NCBI GenBank assembly: GCA_028685755.1
Contig: JAQUDJ010000002.1
Span: 53,677-100,021 of the forward strand
Origin: Eubacteriales bacterium
GTDB taxonomy: Bacteria > Bacillota > Clostridia > Saccharofermentanales > UBA5734
Direction: 5' to 3'
DNA: 46,345 nucleotides
Under the pieces are notes generated by a model. The model was given only the letters and a program-made list of their open reading frames with translations, was not told where the DNA came from and searched no databases. Positions 28,303-38,064 of this stretch are shown piece after piece. Position 1 is the stretch's first letter. Every line of letters starts with the position of its first letter. The translations under genes were made by a program, and so were the position numbers.

Positions 28303-29889
28303 GTGAAACCTTTCGTCGAGATTTTAGATACAACACTTCGCGATGGCGCCCAAATGGAAGGCGTATCGTTTTCTGTAAATGATAAGTTCCAAATCCTCGA
28401 TCATTTAGTTGACTTTGGCGTCACCTATATTGAAGCGGGCAACCCGGGCTCAAATCCCAAGGACCGCGAATTTTTCAACCGTCTCAACGCCAATAAGCCA
28501 AACATGGGCACGACTGAACTGGTCGCTTTCGGCCCGACGAAGCGCAAAGGCATTCGCCCGGATGAAGATACTGGTCTAAAAGATCTACTCTCGGCAGAAA
28601 CTGCTGCTGTTGTTGTCTTTGGCAAAACGTGGGACCTCGAAGTGCGCGATATTTTGCGCTGTACGAACGACGAGAACCTCGAGCTCATCCGTGAAACGAT
28701 GGCCTATCTCACGAGTCAAGGCCGGCAAGTCATATTTGATGCGGAACATTATTTTGAAGCCTTCCGCTCCAATCCTGATTATGCGATTGCATGCCTCAAA
28801 GCGGCTCAGGACGGGGGTGCGAACTGTGTCGTCCTTTGTGATACCAATGGTGCGACAATGCCTGATGAGGTCGGTGCTGTCACGGCTGCTGTCGTCAACG
28901 CATTACCGGACCTCAAAATCGGCATTCACTGTCACAATGATAGTGGAATGGCCGTTGCCAATTCCCAAGCTGCCGTACTAGCTGGTGCGACCCATGTCCA
29001 AGGGACATTCAATGGTATCGGCGAACGCTGTGGGAATGCCAATTTATCGACAATTATTCCAAACCTCCAACTAAAATACGGATATTCATGTATCCCTGAA
29101 GCAAAAATGGAATTGTTGACACCGATTGCCCGCGCGATCGCTGAAATTACGAATATTCAATTACCCAATGGTGAGCCATATGTTGGAACATCCGCCTTTT
29201 CGCACAAAGCGGGGATGCATGTTGATGGGGTCAAGAAAAATTCCAAGACCTTTGAACATGTTGAACCGGTCTCCGTCGGCAATGCGCGTCGTTTCTTACT
29301 CTCCGAAATCAGCGGCCGATCAGCAGCCCTTGATATTATCCGCCGCATCAAACCCGACATTGACCGAGATGCGCCTGAAGTCGCCCGTGTTCTCCATACG
29401 ATGAAAGATCTCGAACATCAAGGCTATCATTTTGAAGGAGCAGAAGCTTCGCAGGAACTATTAGTCTGCAAAGAACTTGGCCTATACCAGCCATTCTTCA
29501 CCCTCGAAAAATTGCGCATTACAAACGAACACCCGCAAACGGGGGCATACAGCGCCTTTACTTATATCAAGGTGTTGGTCGATGGCGTCGAAGAAGTCAC
29601 CGCCGCAGAAGGTGAAGGCCCCGTCAATGCCATGGATCGTGCGCTCAAAAAAGCCCTGCAGATTTTCTACCCAGAGCTAATCGATGTCCGATTGACCGAT
29701 TTTAAAGTGCGTGTCCTCAACCATGAGGCGACCGCGTCATCCGTTCGGACTTTGATTGAATCAACAGATGGGATCAAGACGTGGCATACAATCGGGGTAT
29801 CTACCGATATTCTCGAAGCCTCGTGGCTCGCGCTCGTCGACTCCCTAGAATACAAGCTGATGATGAAAAAGCTCGGCTGGGAAAAATAA
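28303..29889 (+). CDS. cimA: Citramalate synthase
   Basis: Condenses pyruvate with acetyl-CoA to (R)-citramalate, the first step of the threonine-independent route to 2-oxobutyrate and isoleucine. It has 528 residues, the length of the long CimA family rather than 2-isopropylmalate synthase. The HMGL-like TIM barrel opens VEILDTTLRDGAQMEG (residues 5-20) and has the metal site HCHNDSG. The C-terminal third is a LeuA-type allosteric dimer domain, probably for isoleucine feedback. The start is GTG at 28303 with AGGAGG ten bases upstream. It heads an operon with leuB, ilvD and ilvB. Confidence 0.9.
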   Translation: MKPFVEILDTTLRDGAQMEGVSFSVNDKFQILDHLVDFGVTYIEAGNPGSNPKDREFFNRLNANKPNMGTTELVAFGPTKRKGIRPDEDTGLKDLLSAETAAVVVFGKTWDLEVRDILRCTNDENLELIRETMAYLTSQGRQVIFDAEHYFEAFRSNPDYAIACLKAAQDGGANCVVLCDTNGATMPDEVGAVTAAVVNALPDLKIGIHCHNDSGMAVANSQAAVLAGATHVQGTFNGIGERCGNANLSTIIPNLQLKYGYSCIPEAKMELLTPIARAIAEITNIQLPNGEPYVGTSAFSHKAGMHVDGVKKNSKTFEHVEPVSVGNARRFLLSEISGRSAALDIIRRIKPDIDRDAPEVARVLHTMKDLEHQGYHFEGAEASQELLVCKELGLYQPFFTLEKLRITNEHPQTGAYSAFTYIKVLVDGVEEVTAAEGEGPVNAMDRALKKALQIFYPELIDVRLTDFKVRVLNHEATASSVRTLIESTDGIKTWHTIGVSTDILEASWLALVDSLEYKLMMKKLGWEK

Positions 29890-29952
29890 CTAGCAATTGC
29901 CAAAAAATCAGACACCTGAATATAAATCGATATCAAAGGAGCACTTTATTTT

Positions 29953-31044
29953 ATGACAAAATTCAACATTGCAGTTATTCCTGGCGATGGCATCGGCCCA
30001 GAAGTAGTCAACGGGACTCGCCTCGTGCTCGACGCCATCGCTTCCAAGTTTGGCCACGATTTCAATTACACGGAATTATTAGCTGGTGGAATCGCTATTG
30101 ATGCTACGGGTGAACCGTTACCAGCTGCTACTGTCGCCGCTTGCAAAAAGAGCGATGCCGTCCTCTTGGGTGCTGTCGGTGGCCCCCAATGGGATACACT
30201 CCCAGGCGACAAACGTCCGGAACGCGCCCTGTTAGGCCTGCGCGCTGAGCTCGGGCTATATGCAAACTTGCGACCCGCTGTTCTTTACCCAGCCCTTGCA
30301 GCTGCTTGCCCCCTCCACCCACAAACTGCACTCGAAGGCATCGACGTGATGATCGTCCGCGAGCTGACAGGTGGAATGTATTTTGGTGAACGCGGCCGCC
30401 GTGAAGGTGCGAACGGACCTGAAGCTTATGACACCGAATGCTACAGTGTGATGGAAGTCGAGCGGATCGCGCGCGTTGGTTTTGAACAGGCTATGATGCG
30501 CAACAAGCGTTTGACTAGTGTCGACAAAGCCAATGTCTTAGAAAGCTCACGCCTCTGGCGCGAAACCGTATTGCGCTTGGCAACCGAATATCCGGAAGTT
30601 ACCTTAGATCATTTGTATGTTGATAACGCGACGATGCAATTGATCAAGCGCCCTTCGGAATTTGACGTCATGGTCACGACCAATATGTTCGGCGATATCA
30701 TTTCTGATGAAGCCGCAATGATCACCGGTTCAATCGGGATGCTCGCATCCGCTTCCCTCGGCAAACCCGGTACACCTGGGATGTATGAACCAGTCCACGG
30801 ATCAGCGCCGGACATCGCCGGCCAAGACAAAGCAAACCCGCTTGCGACGATTCTCTCCGCCGCAATGCTCCTCCGCACCTCGTTAGGTTTAATTCAAGAA
30901 GCCGACGCGGTCGAAGCTGCTGTTGCTAAAGTCCTTGCTGACGGTTACCGCACTGGTGACATTCTTCAGAATGTTGGCACAAGTTCCACAGAAAAACTCG
31001 TCGGAACGCGTGAAATGACGCGCCTCGTGGTCGAAGCTGTTTAA
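29953..31044 (+). CDS. leuB: 3-isopropylmalate dehydrogenase
   Basis: NAD-dependent decarboxylating dehydrogenase of 363 residues. In leucine synthesis it oxidises 3-isopropylmalate; in the citramalate route it oxidises 3-methylmalate to 2-oxobutyrate, which its place behind cimA favours. It begins [16 protein letters not shown] and has the substrate/metal segments [14 protein letters not shown] and [26 protein letters not shown] lies 11 bases before the ATG. leuC and leuD, needed between CimA and LeuB, are not in the window. Confidence 0.95.
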   Translation: MTKFNIAVIPGDGIGPEVVNGTRLVLDAIASKFGHDFNYTELLAGGIAIDATGEPLPAATVAACKKSDAVLLGAVGGPQWDTLPGDKRPERALLGLRAELGLYANLRPAVLYPALAAACPLHPQTALEGIDVMIVRELTGGMYFGERGRREGANGPEAYDTECYSVMEVERIARVGFEQAMMRNKRLTSVDKANVLESSRLWRETVLRLATEYPEVTLDHLYVDNATMQLIKRPSEFDVMVTTNMFGDIISDEAAMITGSIGMLASASLGKPGTPGMYEPVHGSAPDIAGQDKANPLATILSAAMLLRTSLGLIQEADAVEAAVAKVLADGYRTGDILQNVGTSSTEKLVGTREMTRLVVEAV

Positions 31045-31061
31045 GAAAGAAGGTACCGCAC

Positions 31062-32735
31062 ATGCGCAGTGACGCAATTAAAAAAGGTCCAAGTCGCGCT
31101 TCTCATCGTTCGCTCCTCTATGCACTCGGCCTGTCCGAAAGTGAAATGAAGAAGCCCTTTATCGGCGTGGTTAACTCGTTTAATGAAGTAGTTCCCGGCC
31201 ATGTTCACTTAAGAACGCTCTCGGATGCCGTCAAAGATGGTATCCGCAATGCCGGTGGCGTCCCCTTTGAATTTCCGGCAATCGCTGTCTGTGATGGCAT
31301 TGCGATGAACCATGGCGGGATGAAGTTTTCACTGATCAGCCGCGATATTATCGCGGATAGTGTCGAAATTATGATGACAGCGCATCAGTTCGATGCCGTC
31401 GTCTTTATCCCGAGCTGCGACAAAGTAGTCCCCGGGATGTTGATGGCAGCTGCTCGCCTCAATGTTCCGAGTATTTTTGTCTCAGGCGGACCCATGCTCC
31501 CAGGCATCGTCGGCCGCGATCGTGTTGGTCTTGGCAATGTTTTTGAAGCGGTCGGGGCCCATGCCGTTGGCAAAATTTCTGACGCGCAACTGACTGCCAT
31601 GGAAATGTCAGCTTGCCCAACATGCGGCAGTTGCTCCGGTATGTACACTGCCAATACCATGGCGTGCTTGACAGAAGCCATGGGTCTAGCACTCCCCGGC
31701 AGCGGAACCATCCCCGCGGTCTACTCAGATCGCAAACGCCTGGCTAAAATGACCGGCGAGCGCATTATGGATTTGCTCGAACAGAATATTTGCGCCCTCG
31801 ATATCATGACGCCAGCTGCCTTGCGCAACGCGTTACGCATGGATATGGCACTCGGTGGCTCGACTAATTCCGTCCTCCACATGCTTGCGATCGCACGCGA
31901 GGCAGGATACAATCTGACCCTTCAAGAAATCAACGAAATCAGCGCAGCCACACCACAAATTTGCAAACTCAACCCGGCAAGCGATCATTATATCTCTGAC
32001 CTCAATGAGATGGGCGGCCTGCGTTCAGTCATGTCTGAACTGGTGAAAGGCAACCATATTGAATTAGATGTCCTGACGGTTAGCGGACTCTTATCCGATC
32101 GCCTCAAAGGTTCAATGGCGGCTGATGGCGTGATCATTCGAACCCTCGATAATCCCTATTCCGTCGATGGCGGCTTAGCAGTTTTGACCGGCAACATCGC
32201 GACCAATGGTTGTGTTGTCAAAAAGGGCGCAGTCGTTCCAGAAATGATGCAACACGAGGGGCCTGCCCGCGTTTACGAATCAGAAGAAGAGTCAGTCGAT
32301 GCTATCTTTGGCGGACAGATCAATGCCGGTGATGTAGTCGTTGTCCGTTTTGAAGGCCCCAAAGGTGGCCCCGGCATGCGGGAAATGCTCACACCGACCA
32401 GCGCGCTTGCCGGCATGGGACTCGATCGCAGCGTCGCATTGATTACCGATGGTCGTTTCTCTGGCGCATCCCGTGGCGCCTCGATCGGCCATGTTAGCCC
32501 AGAAGCTGCAAGTGGCGGCTTGATCGCCTATGTTCAGGAAGGTGATCGGATCAAGATTGATATTCCGGCACGTACTATCGAATTACTCGTGTCCGAAGCT
32601 GAATTAGCCAAACGCCAGCCTGCCCAACAACCTGACCGAAATCTCCGCGGTGTCTTGAAACGTTATCAGACCCAAGTTGTCGATTCGAGCGAAGGCGCCC
32701 GCCTTCGTCGCTACGGAAAGGAAGATGAATCATGA
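31062..32735 (+). CDS. ilvD: Dihydroxy-acid dehydratase
   Basis: Dehydrates 2,3-dihydroxy-isovalerate and -methylvalerate in valine and isoleucine synthesis, using an Fe-S cluster. It has 557 residues. Cluster cysteines lie in [11 protein letters not shown] (Cys119) and [18 protein letters not shown] (Cys185 on). The position that carries an extra Cys in [2Fe-2S] enzymes reads VPGHVHL here, as in E. coli IlvD, which points to an oxygen-sensitive [4Fe-4S] type, fitting an anaerobe. It begins 17 bases after leuB and its stop overlaps the ilvB start (ATGA). Confidence 0.95.
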   Translation: MRSDAIKKGPSRASHRSLLYALGLSESEMKKPFIGVVNSFNEVVPGHVHLRTLSDAVKDGIRNAGGVPFEFPAIAVCDGIAMNHGGMKFSLISRDIIADSVEIMMTAHQFDAVVFIPSCDKVVPGMLMAAARLNVPSIFVSGGPMLPGIVGRDRVGLGNVFEAVGAHAVGKISDAQLTAMEMSACPTCGSCSGMYTANTMACLTEAMGLALPGSGTIPAVYSDRKRLAKMTGERIMDLLEQNICALDIMTPAALRNALRMDMALGGSTNSVLHMLAIAREAGYNLTLQEINEISAATPQICKLNPASDHYISDLNEMGGLRSVMSELVKGNHIELDVLTVSGLLSDRLKGSMAADGVIIRTLDNPYSVDGGLAVLTGNIATNGCVVKKGAVVPEMMQHEGPARVYESEEESVDAIFGGQINAGDVVVVRFEGPKGGPGMREMLTPTSALAGMGLDRSVALITDGRFSGASRGASIGHVSPEAASGGLIAYVQEGDRIKIDIPARTIELLVSEAELAKRQPAQQPDRNLRGVLKRYQTQVVDSSEGARLRRYGKEDES

Positions 32736-34453
32736 ATGGTGCAGAAGTAATCGTCAAATTTCTCCAAGACAAGGGCGTCAAACACGCTTTCGGTTATCCG
32801 GGCGGCCCTGTTCTCGTTCTTTATGATGCCATCTATAATGCTGGTTTTCCCCATGTGCAGGTGCGCCATGAACAAGGCGCCATACATGCCGCCGAAGGCT
32901 ATGCAAAAGTTACCGGCGTGCCCGGTGTTGTTATTGCAACCTCAGGGCCTGGCGCAACAAATCTCGTCACAGGGATTGCCGATGCGATGCTTGATTCGGT
33001 GCCAGTCCTCTGCGTAACTGGTGCAGTCGCGCGCAAAGCAACAGGCACGGACGCTTTTCAAGAAGCCGATATTACCGGCATTACTCAACCAATCACCAAA
33101 TACAATTATTTGGTCATGACCCCGGAAGACTTACTGCCCATTTTAGAAGAAGCGTGGGCCTTGACGACTGAAGGCCGTCCCGGTCCCGTGCTCGTCAATG
33201 TCCCTAAAGATCTGCTAGCCATTCAAATTGATACAACGGCTGAAGCACGGTCGATCAGCTCTTATACACGCCATCGTCCGGCTAAAGTCCAAACTGGCGC
33301 AATGACCGAGAAAGTCTATGCAGCGCTAGCCAAATCCAAAAAGCCACTGCTGCTCGCCGGTGGTGGTTGTGTCATTTCCAAAGGTGGCGTCGATGACATG
33401 ACCGAATTCATCCGCTGTCTCGGTATTCCCGTGGCAACGACTTTGATGGGAAAAGGTGCTGTCTCGGATGACCATTCCAAGTATTTGGGCCACATCGGTA
33501 TGCACGGCACACCTCAAGCGAATACCGCACTCGGAACCTGTGATCTCTTGCTTGCAGTAGGTTGCCGCTTTAGTGACCGAATCATCGGCGATCCGGACAA
33601 ATATAATCTCGACACAGACCGCGTTATCATTCACGTCGACATCGATTCCGCCGAAATCGGCAAAAATGTCCGTGCCGATATTGCAATCGAAGACGATGCT
33701 GCGGATTTCTTTCGCACGATGGCGGCCAATTACCCGACAGATCGCACGTGTGGCGTCTATTCAGAGGATTGGCTGGACTGGATTGACAGTCTCTTGGCGA
33801 AAAAGAAGCGCTATGATGAACTCGTCGAAGCCATGTACGTCCCGACATATCCACTCCTGCCGCAGTATTTGATTCACCGCGTCGCCCAAGCCAACAAAGG
33901 CAAAAACCCAATCGTCGTCACTGACGTCGGACAACATCAAATGTTTGCAACTCAACATTTCCCGGTCGAATCCCCACGGAGCTGGATCACCTCAGGGGGC
34001 CTCGGCACGATGGGCTTTGGCTTACCGGCCGCAATTGGCGCATCCTTCGCTGACCACTCCCGCCCGACGATTTTATTTGTCGGTGATGGTGGCTTCCAAA
34101 TGACCTTCCAAGAACTCGGCGTTCTGGCAAACCTCAAATTACCGGTCAAAGTTTTTATCATGGACAATGGCAGTCTCGGGATGGTTCGCCAGTGGCAAGA
34201 ACTCTTCTATGACCGGCGCTTTTCCCAATCCGGCATGGAAGGCACACCAGACTTCAACATGATCGCAAAAGCATACAATTTGCCATGTGGCTTTGCCAAC
34301 GATGAAGCAAGTCTAGCCCGCGAAATCGCCAAATCCGTTGAAACCGACGGCCCATACATCGTCCATTGCATCGTCGACACTGGCGCTAATGTTTATCCGA
34401 TGATCCCAGCCGGACGCATGCCGAATGAATTGATTATGCCGGGTATGGACTGA
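32732..34453 (+). CDS. ilvB: Acetolactate synthase large (catalytic) subunit
   Basis: Thiamine-diphosphate enzyme of 573 residues that makes acetolactate from pyruvate, or acetohydroxybutyrate from pyruvate and 2-oxobutyrate. The N-terminal domain has [15 protein letters not shown] and the catalytic Glu47 in [16 protein letters not shown]. The C-terminal domain has the metal/thiamine motif from [13 protein letters not shown] through to [12 protein letters not shown]. It overlaps ilvD by four bases. The regulatory subunit gene ilvN, normally next to it, is about 7.5 kb away on the other strand. A palindrome-rich island begins 31 bases after its stop. Confidence 0.95.
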   Translation: MNGAEVIVKFLQDKGVKHAFGYPGGPVLVLYDAIYNAGFPHVQVRHEQGAIHAAEGYAKVTGVPGVVIATSGPGATNLVTGIADAMLDSVPVLCVTGAVARKATGTDAFQEADITGITQPITKYNYLVMTPEDLLPILEEAWALTTEGRPGPVLVNVPKDLLAIQIDTTAEARSISSYTRHRPAKVQTGAMTEKVYAALAKSKKPLLLAGGGCVISKGGVDDMTEFIRCLGIPVATTLMGKGAVSDDHSKYLGHIGMHGTPQANTALGTCDLLLAVGCRFSDRIIGDPDKYNLDTDRVIIHVDIDSAEIGKNVRADIAIEDDAADFFRTMAANYPTDRTCGVYSEDWLDWIDSLLAKKKRYDELVEAMYVPTYPLLPQYLIHRVAQANKGKNPIVVTDVGQHQMFATQHFPVESPRSWITSGGLGTMGFGLPAAIGASFADHSRPTILFVGDGGFQMTFQELGVLANLKLPVKVFIMDNGSLGMVRQWQELFYDRRFSQSGMEGTPDFNMIAKAYNLPCGFANDEASLAREIAKSVETDGPYIVHCIVDTGANVYPMIPAGRMPNELIMPGMD

Positions 34454-34484
34454 CGCCGGTTCGTCTGAAATCCAAGAAGTAAAT

Positions 34485-34598
34485 ATTCCAGAGGGAGCAT
34501 AGTATCTGTTCGCTCGAACATCCTCGAAGAGCCGTAATCGCCTGCGATTACGGCTCTTCTGCGAACTCGCTCGGCAGATACTATGCTCCCTCTGGAAT
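34485..34598. repeat. Palindromic element, copy 1 (114 bp)
   Basis: Perfect 24-base inverted arms (34485-34508 and 34575-34598) with ATTCC at the tips and AGTATCTG at the inner edge enclose a 15-bp central hairpin (34527-34541 with 34544-34558). Two short palindromes flank that hairpin, at 34508-34519 (GTTCGCTCGAAC) and 34561-34570 (GCGAACTCGC). The whole can fold as a cloverleaf-like multi-arm structure. It begins 31 bases after ilvB, so it may also end that transcript. Copy 2 lies in inverted orientation at 34760-34874. Confidence 0.9.
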
Positions 34599-34694
34599 GA
34601 TATGAATCTAAGATTCAGCTATTTAGATTGTCAGGCTGATAATTATCAAAAAAGCATTAACTCGATCAGCAAACGCAAAATCACCGCCACCATC

Positions 34695-34742
34695 AGAGCG
34701 TCCCGCCCTCTTGCCGAGCGAACAAGAGGGATGGGATGCTCT
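34695..34742. repeat. Third palindrome between the two elements
   Basis: An imperfect stem of about 18 bp pairs AGAGCGTCCC... (34695-34713) with ...GGGATGCTCT (34723-34742) around a loop whose GAGCGAAC also occurs inside copy 2. The rest of the 161-bp spacer (34599-34759) has no credible gene. Confidence 0.75.
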
Positions 34743-34759
34743 TTCACATCTTTGTTTGT

Positions 34760-34874
34760 ATTCCAAATTGCTAAAAGTATCTGCAGAGCGAGTTCCGCAG
34801 AAGAACCGGAATCGCTTGCGATTTCAGTTCTTCGAGGATGTTTGAGCGAACAGATACTATAAGCAATTGGGAAT
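34760..34874. repeat. Palindromic element, copy 2, inverted (115 bp)
   Basis: Outer arms at 34760-34783 and 34851-34874 pair at 21 of 24 positions. They share only the ATTCC tip and AGTATCTG inner edge with copy 1; the 11 bases between differ from copy 1 yet still mostly pair. Read on the minus strand, the internal segment next to the first arm matches copy 1 at 17 of 18 bases, and the central hairpin (34801-34832) keeps 14 of 15 pairs, one by a G-C to A-T double change. Confidence 0.9.
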
Positions 34875-34902
34875 TGTATCAAAACATTATTACGTATCAT
34901 AA

Positions 34903-34936
34903 GTTACTTACAATTAGTAACCACATAGAGTATTCT
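34903..34936 (+). promoter_or_regulatory. hxlR promoter with overlapping operator-like repeat
   Basis: The inverted repeat GTTACT/AGTAAC with a 7-base spacer (34903-34921) overlaps a weak -35 (TTACAA, 34908-34913) paired with TATTCT (34931-34936) at 17 bases. This is the expected layout for an HxlR autoregulator. Confidence 0.5.
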
Positions 34937-34956
34937 ACATCCAAGAGGTAAACGAC

Positions 34957-35268
34957 ATGGAAGCATACCACTTATGTCCTAAATTCGAACAAGCTTTTGC
35001 GCTCTTAGGCAAACGATGGACCGGCCTGATCATCCGGATTTTAATGGACGGCCCGAAACGATTTTCCGAAATCGCTGATGCTGCGACCAACTTATCCGAT
35101 CGTTTACTCACAGAACGGCTCAAAGACTTGGAAGAAAACGGAATTGTGGTTCGCCACGTTTATCCCGACAAGCCAGTCCGAATTGTCTACAGTTTGACCG
35201 AACGCGGTCAAGCACTCAAACCAGTAATGGATGAGATTCAAGTTTGGGCTGAGACACATCACGATTAA
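34957..35268 (+). CDS. HxlR family transcriptional regulator
   Basis: Winged-helix regulator of 103 residues. It has the family opening CPKFEQAFALLGKRWTGLII with a Cys at position 7, then FSEIADAATNLSDRLLTERLKDLEENGIV as the recognition region. In relatives such as HypR and HxlR the N-terminal Cys senses electrophiles or disulfide stress; that role here is inference. AGAGG precedes the ATG. A nitroreductase gene follows after 19 bases, the classic pairing for quinone or electrophile response. Confidence 0.93.
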   Translation: MEAYHLCPKFEQAFALLGKRWTGLIIRILMDGPKRFSEIADAATNLSDRLLTERLKDLEENGIVVRHVYPDKPVRIVYSLTERGQALKPVMDEIQVWAETHHD

Positions 35269-35287
35269 CCACATTATGGAGGACCTT

Positions 35288-35884
35288 ATGTCAAATCTTA
35301 TTGAATCGATCAAAACCCGTCGGACCCATTATGCACTAGCTAAAAAATCCCCCGTCTCAAATGAGCGGGTCATCGAATTGGTCGAACAGGCCGTTTTGCA
35401 TACCCCAACTGCTTTCAACTCCCAGAATGGTCGGGTTGTTGTGCTCCTCGCTGGCCATCACAATAAGGTCTGGCAGTTTGCCTATGATGCCTTAAAAGCC
35501 ATCGTACCAGCGGATCAGTTCCCAGCGACATCAGCCAAAATTGACGCATTTGCTGGCGCCTATGGCACGGTCTTATTTTTTGAAGACATGGCAACTGTCA
35601 AAGCTTTGCAGGATCAATTTCCACTTTATGCCGGTAATTTTCCGATCTGGTCGCAGCAGGCCAACGGTATGCTTCAAAGCAACGTATGGGTAGCCCTTTC
35701 CGAATCGGGGTTGGGCGCATCGCTCCAACATTATAGTGAATTGATCGAGAATCAGATCCGCCAAGAATGGGAAATCCCGGCTGATTGGAAACTTGTTGCT
35801 CAGATGCCCTTTGGTCAGCCGCTCGCTGAGCCCTCTGCAAAAGACTTTGCCCCGGTCGAATCCCGCGTCAAAGTGTTTGCTTAA
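35288..35884 (+). CDS. Nitroreductase family protein
   Basis: FMN-dependent NAD(P)H oxidoreductase of 198 residues that reduces nitro compounds, quinones or similar electrophiles. The FMN-binding start LIESIKTRRTHYALAKKS and the HTPTAFNSQNGRVVVL block are typical of the YdgI/HBN1-like branch, as is the late GLGASLQHYSELIENQIRQEW. GGAGGA is just before the ATG at 35288; an upstream in-frame start inside hxlR was rejected. It is co-transcribed with hxlR and probably controlled by it. Confidence 0.9.
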   Translation: MSNLIESIKTRRTHYALAKKSPVSNERVIELVEQAVLHTPTAFNSQNGRVVVLLAGHHNKVWQFAYDALKAIVPADQFPATSAKIDAFAGAYGTVLFFEDMATVKALQDQFPLYAGNFPIWSQQANGMLQSNVWVALSESGLGASLQHYSELIENQIRQEWEIPADWKLVAQMPFGQPLAEPSAKDFAPVESRVKVFA

Positions 35885-35936
35885 TCGAATCTTCAAGGTT
35901 CTTTAGGTATCGACAACAGTGTGTAAGTAGCACCAA

Positions 35937-36788
35937 TTAAATATCGTTTGAAAAGCGCAGCTTATTGATAGGTTGCGCTTTTTCAATTGACAACATACGA
36001 TCGCAATAAGATTTCGGCGTTTCCTGAAAATATTGACTGAAAGCGCGATAAAAGGTGCGAATGTTATCAAAGCCAGATTGCATGGCAGCATCCAGTTGGG
36101 GAACCCCGGTCAGCAGTAGACTAGCTGCATGTCGACAGCGCAAACTATTCAGGTAGGCACTCAATGTCGTTTGGAAGCGCTCATTAAAAATGTGCGAAAA
36201 ACGACTTTTGCTGTAGCCAAAATGGGCCGCTAATTGATCGAGAGCCAGATCCTCCCGGAAATTATCTTGCAAAAAAGTCAGAATATCACGTCCGAGTTCG
36301 CCCGTTGGGTCATGACTATCTTCAATAAGCAGACCATATTCAAGCGCCAATCCGACTATGACTTGAACATAACCGCGGAAAACCGGGTGCTCTGGTGGAT
36401 ATTTTTCACTTGCAAGTATTTCAAGACAGCTTAAAAATTCACTCGATTCCTGAGGGTCTTTAATAAAATTGCGTGAAAAGGATTTTTTCTGGAAAGTTGC
36501 TTTTAAACCGGGGAGGTAATCAAGTGGTACGATGAGTAATAAGGTATCGGAACTTATGTCAGTCGCAAAGTGATGGACAACGTAGCTTGGAACGAGAATA
36601 ATTTCGCCAGGTCCAATCGTTTGCGACCTGCCATCGAGCGTCGCCCGGACCTCGCCACCTCGAACATAAATAATCTCAAGGCTACTGTGAAAGTGCGGCA
36701 AACAGCGGTTGTTAGGGTAATCCCAGCAAATTGGCAAGCGATCCGAGTCACGGGTGTATTCATAAGTGCCAGTCAGTTGATTTTTCAC
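35937..36788 (-). CDS. AraC family transcriptional regulator
   Basis: 283 residues from a GTG at 36788 that has AAGGCG upstream. An N-terminal cupin domain (about 1-120, with PHFHSSLEIIYVRGG and GPGEIILVPSYVVHHF) should bind a small ligand, probably a sugar derivative. The C-terminal AraC domain holds two helix-turn-helix units (about 180-270, with LDQLAAHFGYSKSRFSHIF and GFDNIRTFYRAFSQYF). An alternative GTG at 36866 with GAGG nearby would add 26 hydrophobic residues and is less natural. It diverges from the dehydrogenase-isomerase pair, which it likely controls. Confidence 0.88.
   Translation of the reverse strand: MKNQLTGTYEYTRDSDRLPICWDYPNNRCLPHFHSSLEIIYVRGGEVRATLDGRSQTIGPGEIILVPSYVVHHFATDISSDTLLLIVPLDYLPGLKATFQKKSFSRNFIKDPQESSEFLSCLEILASEKYPPEHPVFRGYVQVIVGLALEYGLLIEDSHDPTGELGRDILTFLQDNFREDLALDQLAAHFGYSKSRFSHIFNERFQTTLSAYLNSLRCRHAASLLLTGVPQLDAAMQSGFDNIRTFYRAFSQYFQETPKSYCDRMLSIEKAQPINKLRFSNDI
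35951..35984. terminator. Bidirectional terminator between nitroreductase and AraC genes
   Basis: AAAAGCGCA (35951-35959) pairs with TGCGCTTTT (35974-35982), followed by T. It ends the nitroreductase transcript and lies within the last codons of the convergent AraC-type gene. Confidence 0.75.
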
Positions 36789-36885
36789 TTTAATTCGCCT
36801 TGTAGGATATATTTTTACATAAATAATATTGAAGCATACGATTGTAAAGATAGCAATATTTGTCACTAATGCCTCATCAATTTAC

Positions 36886-36914
36886 ATGACAGACGATCCA
36901 CGAATTTCTATACT
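36886..36914 (+). promoter_or_regulatory. Promoter of the dehydrogenase-isomerase operon
   Basis: ATGACA (36886-36891) and TATACT (36909-36914) with a 17-base gap, in the region shared with the divergent AraC gene. Confidence 0.65.
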
Positions 36915-36958
36915 TAAAAAGAAAAAAGCAAATCGGGTGGCTGATGAAGGAGTTTCAA

Positions 36959-38035
36959 ATGAAAAATATTAGAGCAGGGATCGTGGGCTGCGGGGGTATC
37001 GCTAACAATAAGCACCTGCGCTCGATTCAAGAATTAGGTGGCATTGACGTCATAGCATTTTGCGATAAAGTCTTAGAAAAAGCTGAAATTTCGAAAGAAA
37101 AATTCGGCATTGAAGATGCTAAAGTTTTCACCGATTACCGTGATCTCCTGAAAATGGAACTTGATGTTGTTTACGTGTGCACCCCCAATCGTTCCCATGC
37201 AGAGATTTCCATCGCGGCGATGAGAAGTGGTAAGCATGTGCTTTGTGAAAAACCAATGGCCATGAACTATAACGAAGCCAAGCAGATGATTGCCGCGCAA
37301 CAGGAAACCGGCATGATCCTCTCGATTGCCTATCAGAATCGTTTTCGCGCCGATAGTCAATATCTGAAAAAAGAATGTGAAGAAGGGGTGCTCGGCGATA
37401 TTTACTATGCCAAAGCCAAAGCCCTGCGTCGCAGAGCCGTCCCGACTTGGGGCGTTTTCTTGAATGAATTTGAACAAGGCGGGGGACCGTTGATCGACAT
37501 CGGCACACATGCGCTGGATCTGACATTGTGGATGATGAATAATTATGAGCCGCACTATGTTGTCGGCACGAAATATCACAAGCTGAATGATCAGACAGCA
37601 CCTGGCAATGTCTTTGGGCCGTGGGATCCGCAGGAATTCACTGTCGAAGACAGTGCGTTTGGCTTTATCGTTATGAAAAATGGCGCAACAATTAGTCTCG
37701 AAGCAAGTTGGGCCTTGAATATGATCGACGCCAATGAAGCGCGGACTGTTTTGTGCGGGACTAAAGCTGGTGCCGATATGGACGATAGTTTGCGAATCAA
37801 CGGGGTCAAACACGACCGGATGTATATCACAAAACCGCTCCTTGAAGCTGGCGATGTGCCTTTCTTTGAAGGCGATGCGATACCTGAGCGCGTCTTGGAA
37901 CAGAAAGTCTTCCGTGATGCAGTCCTCGGCCGCGGCGAATTGACGGTTTTACCAGAACAAGCTGCCGTTGTCACCCGGATCCTAGAGGCCATTTACGAAT
38001 CCGCGGCAACCGGCAAACCGGTCTACTTTGACTAA
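36959..38035 (+). CDS. Gfo/Idh/MocA family oxidoreductase
   Basis: NAD(P)-dependent dehydrogenase of 358 residues acting on sugars, inositols or their keto forms. The Rossmann motif AGIVGCGGIANNKHL starts at residue 6, the family lysine is in CEKPMAMN (EKP at 97-99), and the catalytic His lies in GGPLIDIGTHALDLTLWMM. AAGGAG is six bases before the ATG at 36959; an in-frame ATG at 36944 sits before that site. The next gene encodes a TIM-barrel isomerase, a common partner in keto-sugar interconversion. The substrate is not readable from sequence. Confidence 0.92.
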   Translation: MKNIRAGIVGCGGIANNKHLRSIQELGGIDVIAFCDKVLEKAEISKEKFGIEDAKVFTDYRDLLKMELDVVYVCTPNRSHAEISIAAMRSGKHVLCEKPMAMNYNEAKQMIAAQQETGMILSIAYQNRFRADSQYLKKECEEGVLGDIYYAKAKALRRRAVPTWGVFLNEFEQGGGPLIDIGTHALDLTLWMMNNYEPHYVVGTKYHKLNDQTAPGNVFGPWDPQEFTVEDSAFGFIVMKNGATISLEASWALNMIDANEARTVLCGTKAGADMDDSLRINGVKHDRMYITKPLLEAGDVPFFEGDAIPERVLEQKVFRDAVLGRGELTVLPEQAAVVTRILEAIYESAATGKPVYFD

Positions 38036-38064
38036 GAAAGCTTAACGAAAGAAGGAATAATACG

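Noticed and set aside
34485-34598. Palindromic element as a simple intrinsic terminator
   Set aside because: No T-run follows the outer or inner stem, and the second inverted copy with a conserved interior needs another explanation; termination may be a side effect.
34602-34862. 86-codon ORF within the palindromic island
   Set aside because: Covers repeats, shows no protein-like pattern and no ribosome site.
36789-36866. 26-residue extension of the AraC-type protein
   Set aside because: The extension is hydrophobic and unlike the family, although GAGG does precede its GTG; kept only as an alternative start.
37073-37813. 246-codon minus-strand ORF
   Set aside because: Antisense to the Gfo/Idh gene and without recognisable protein features.
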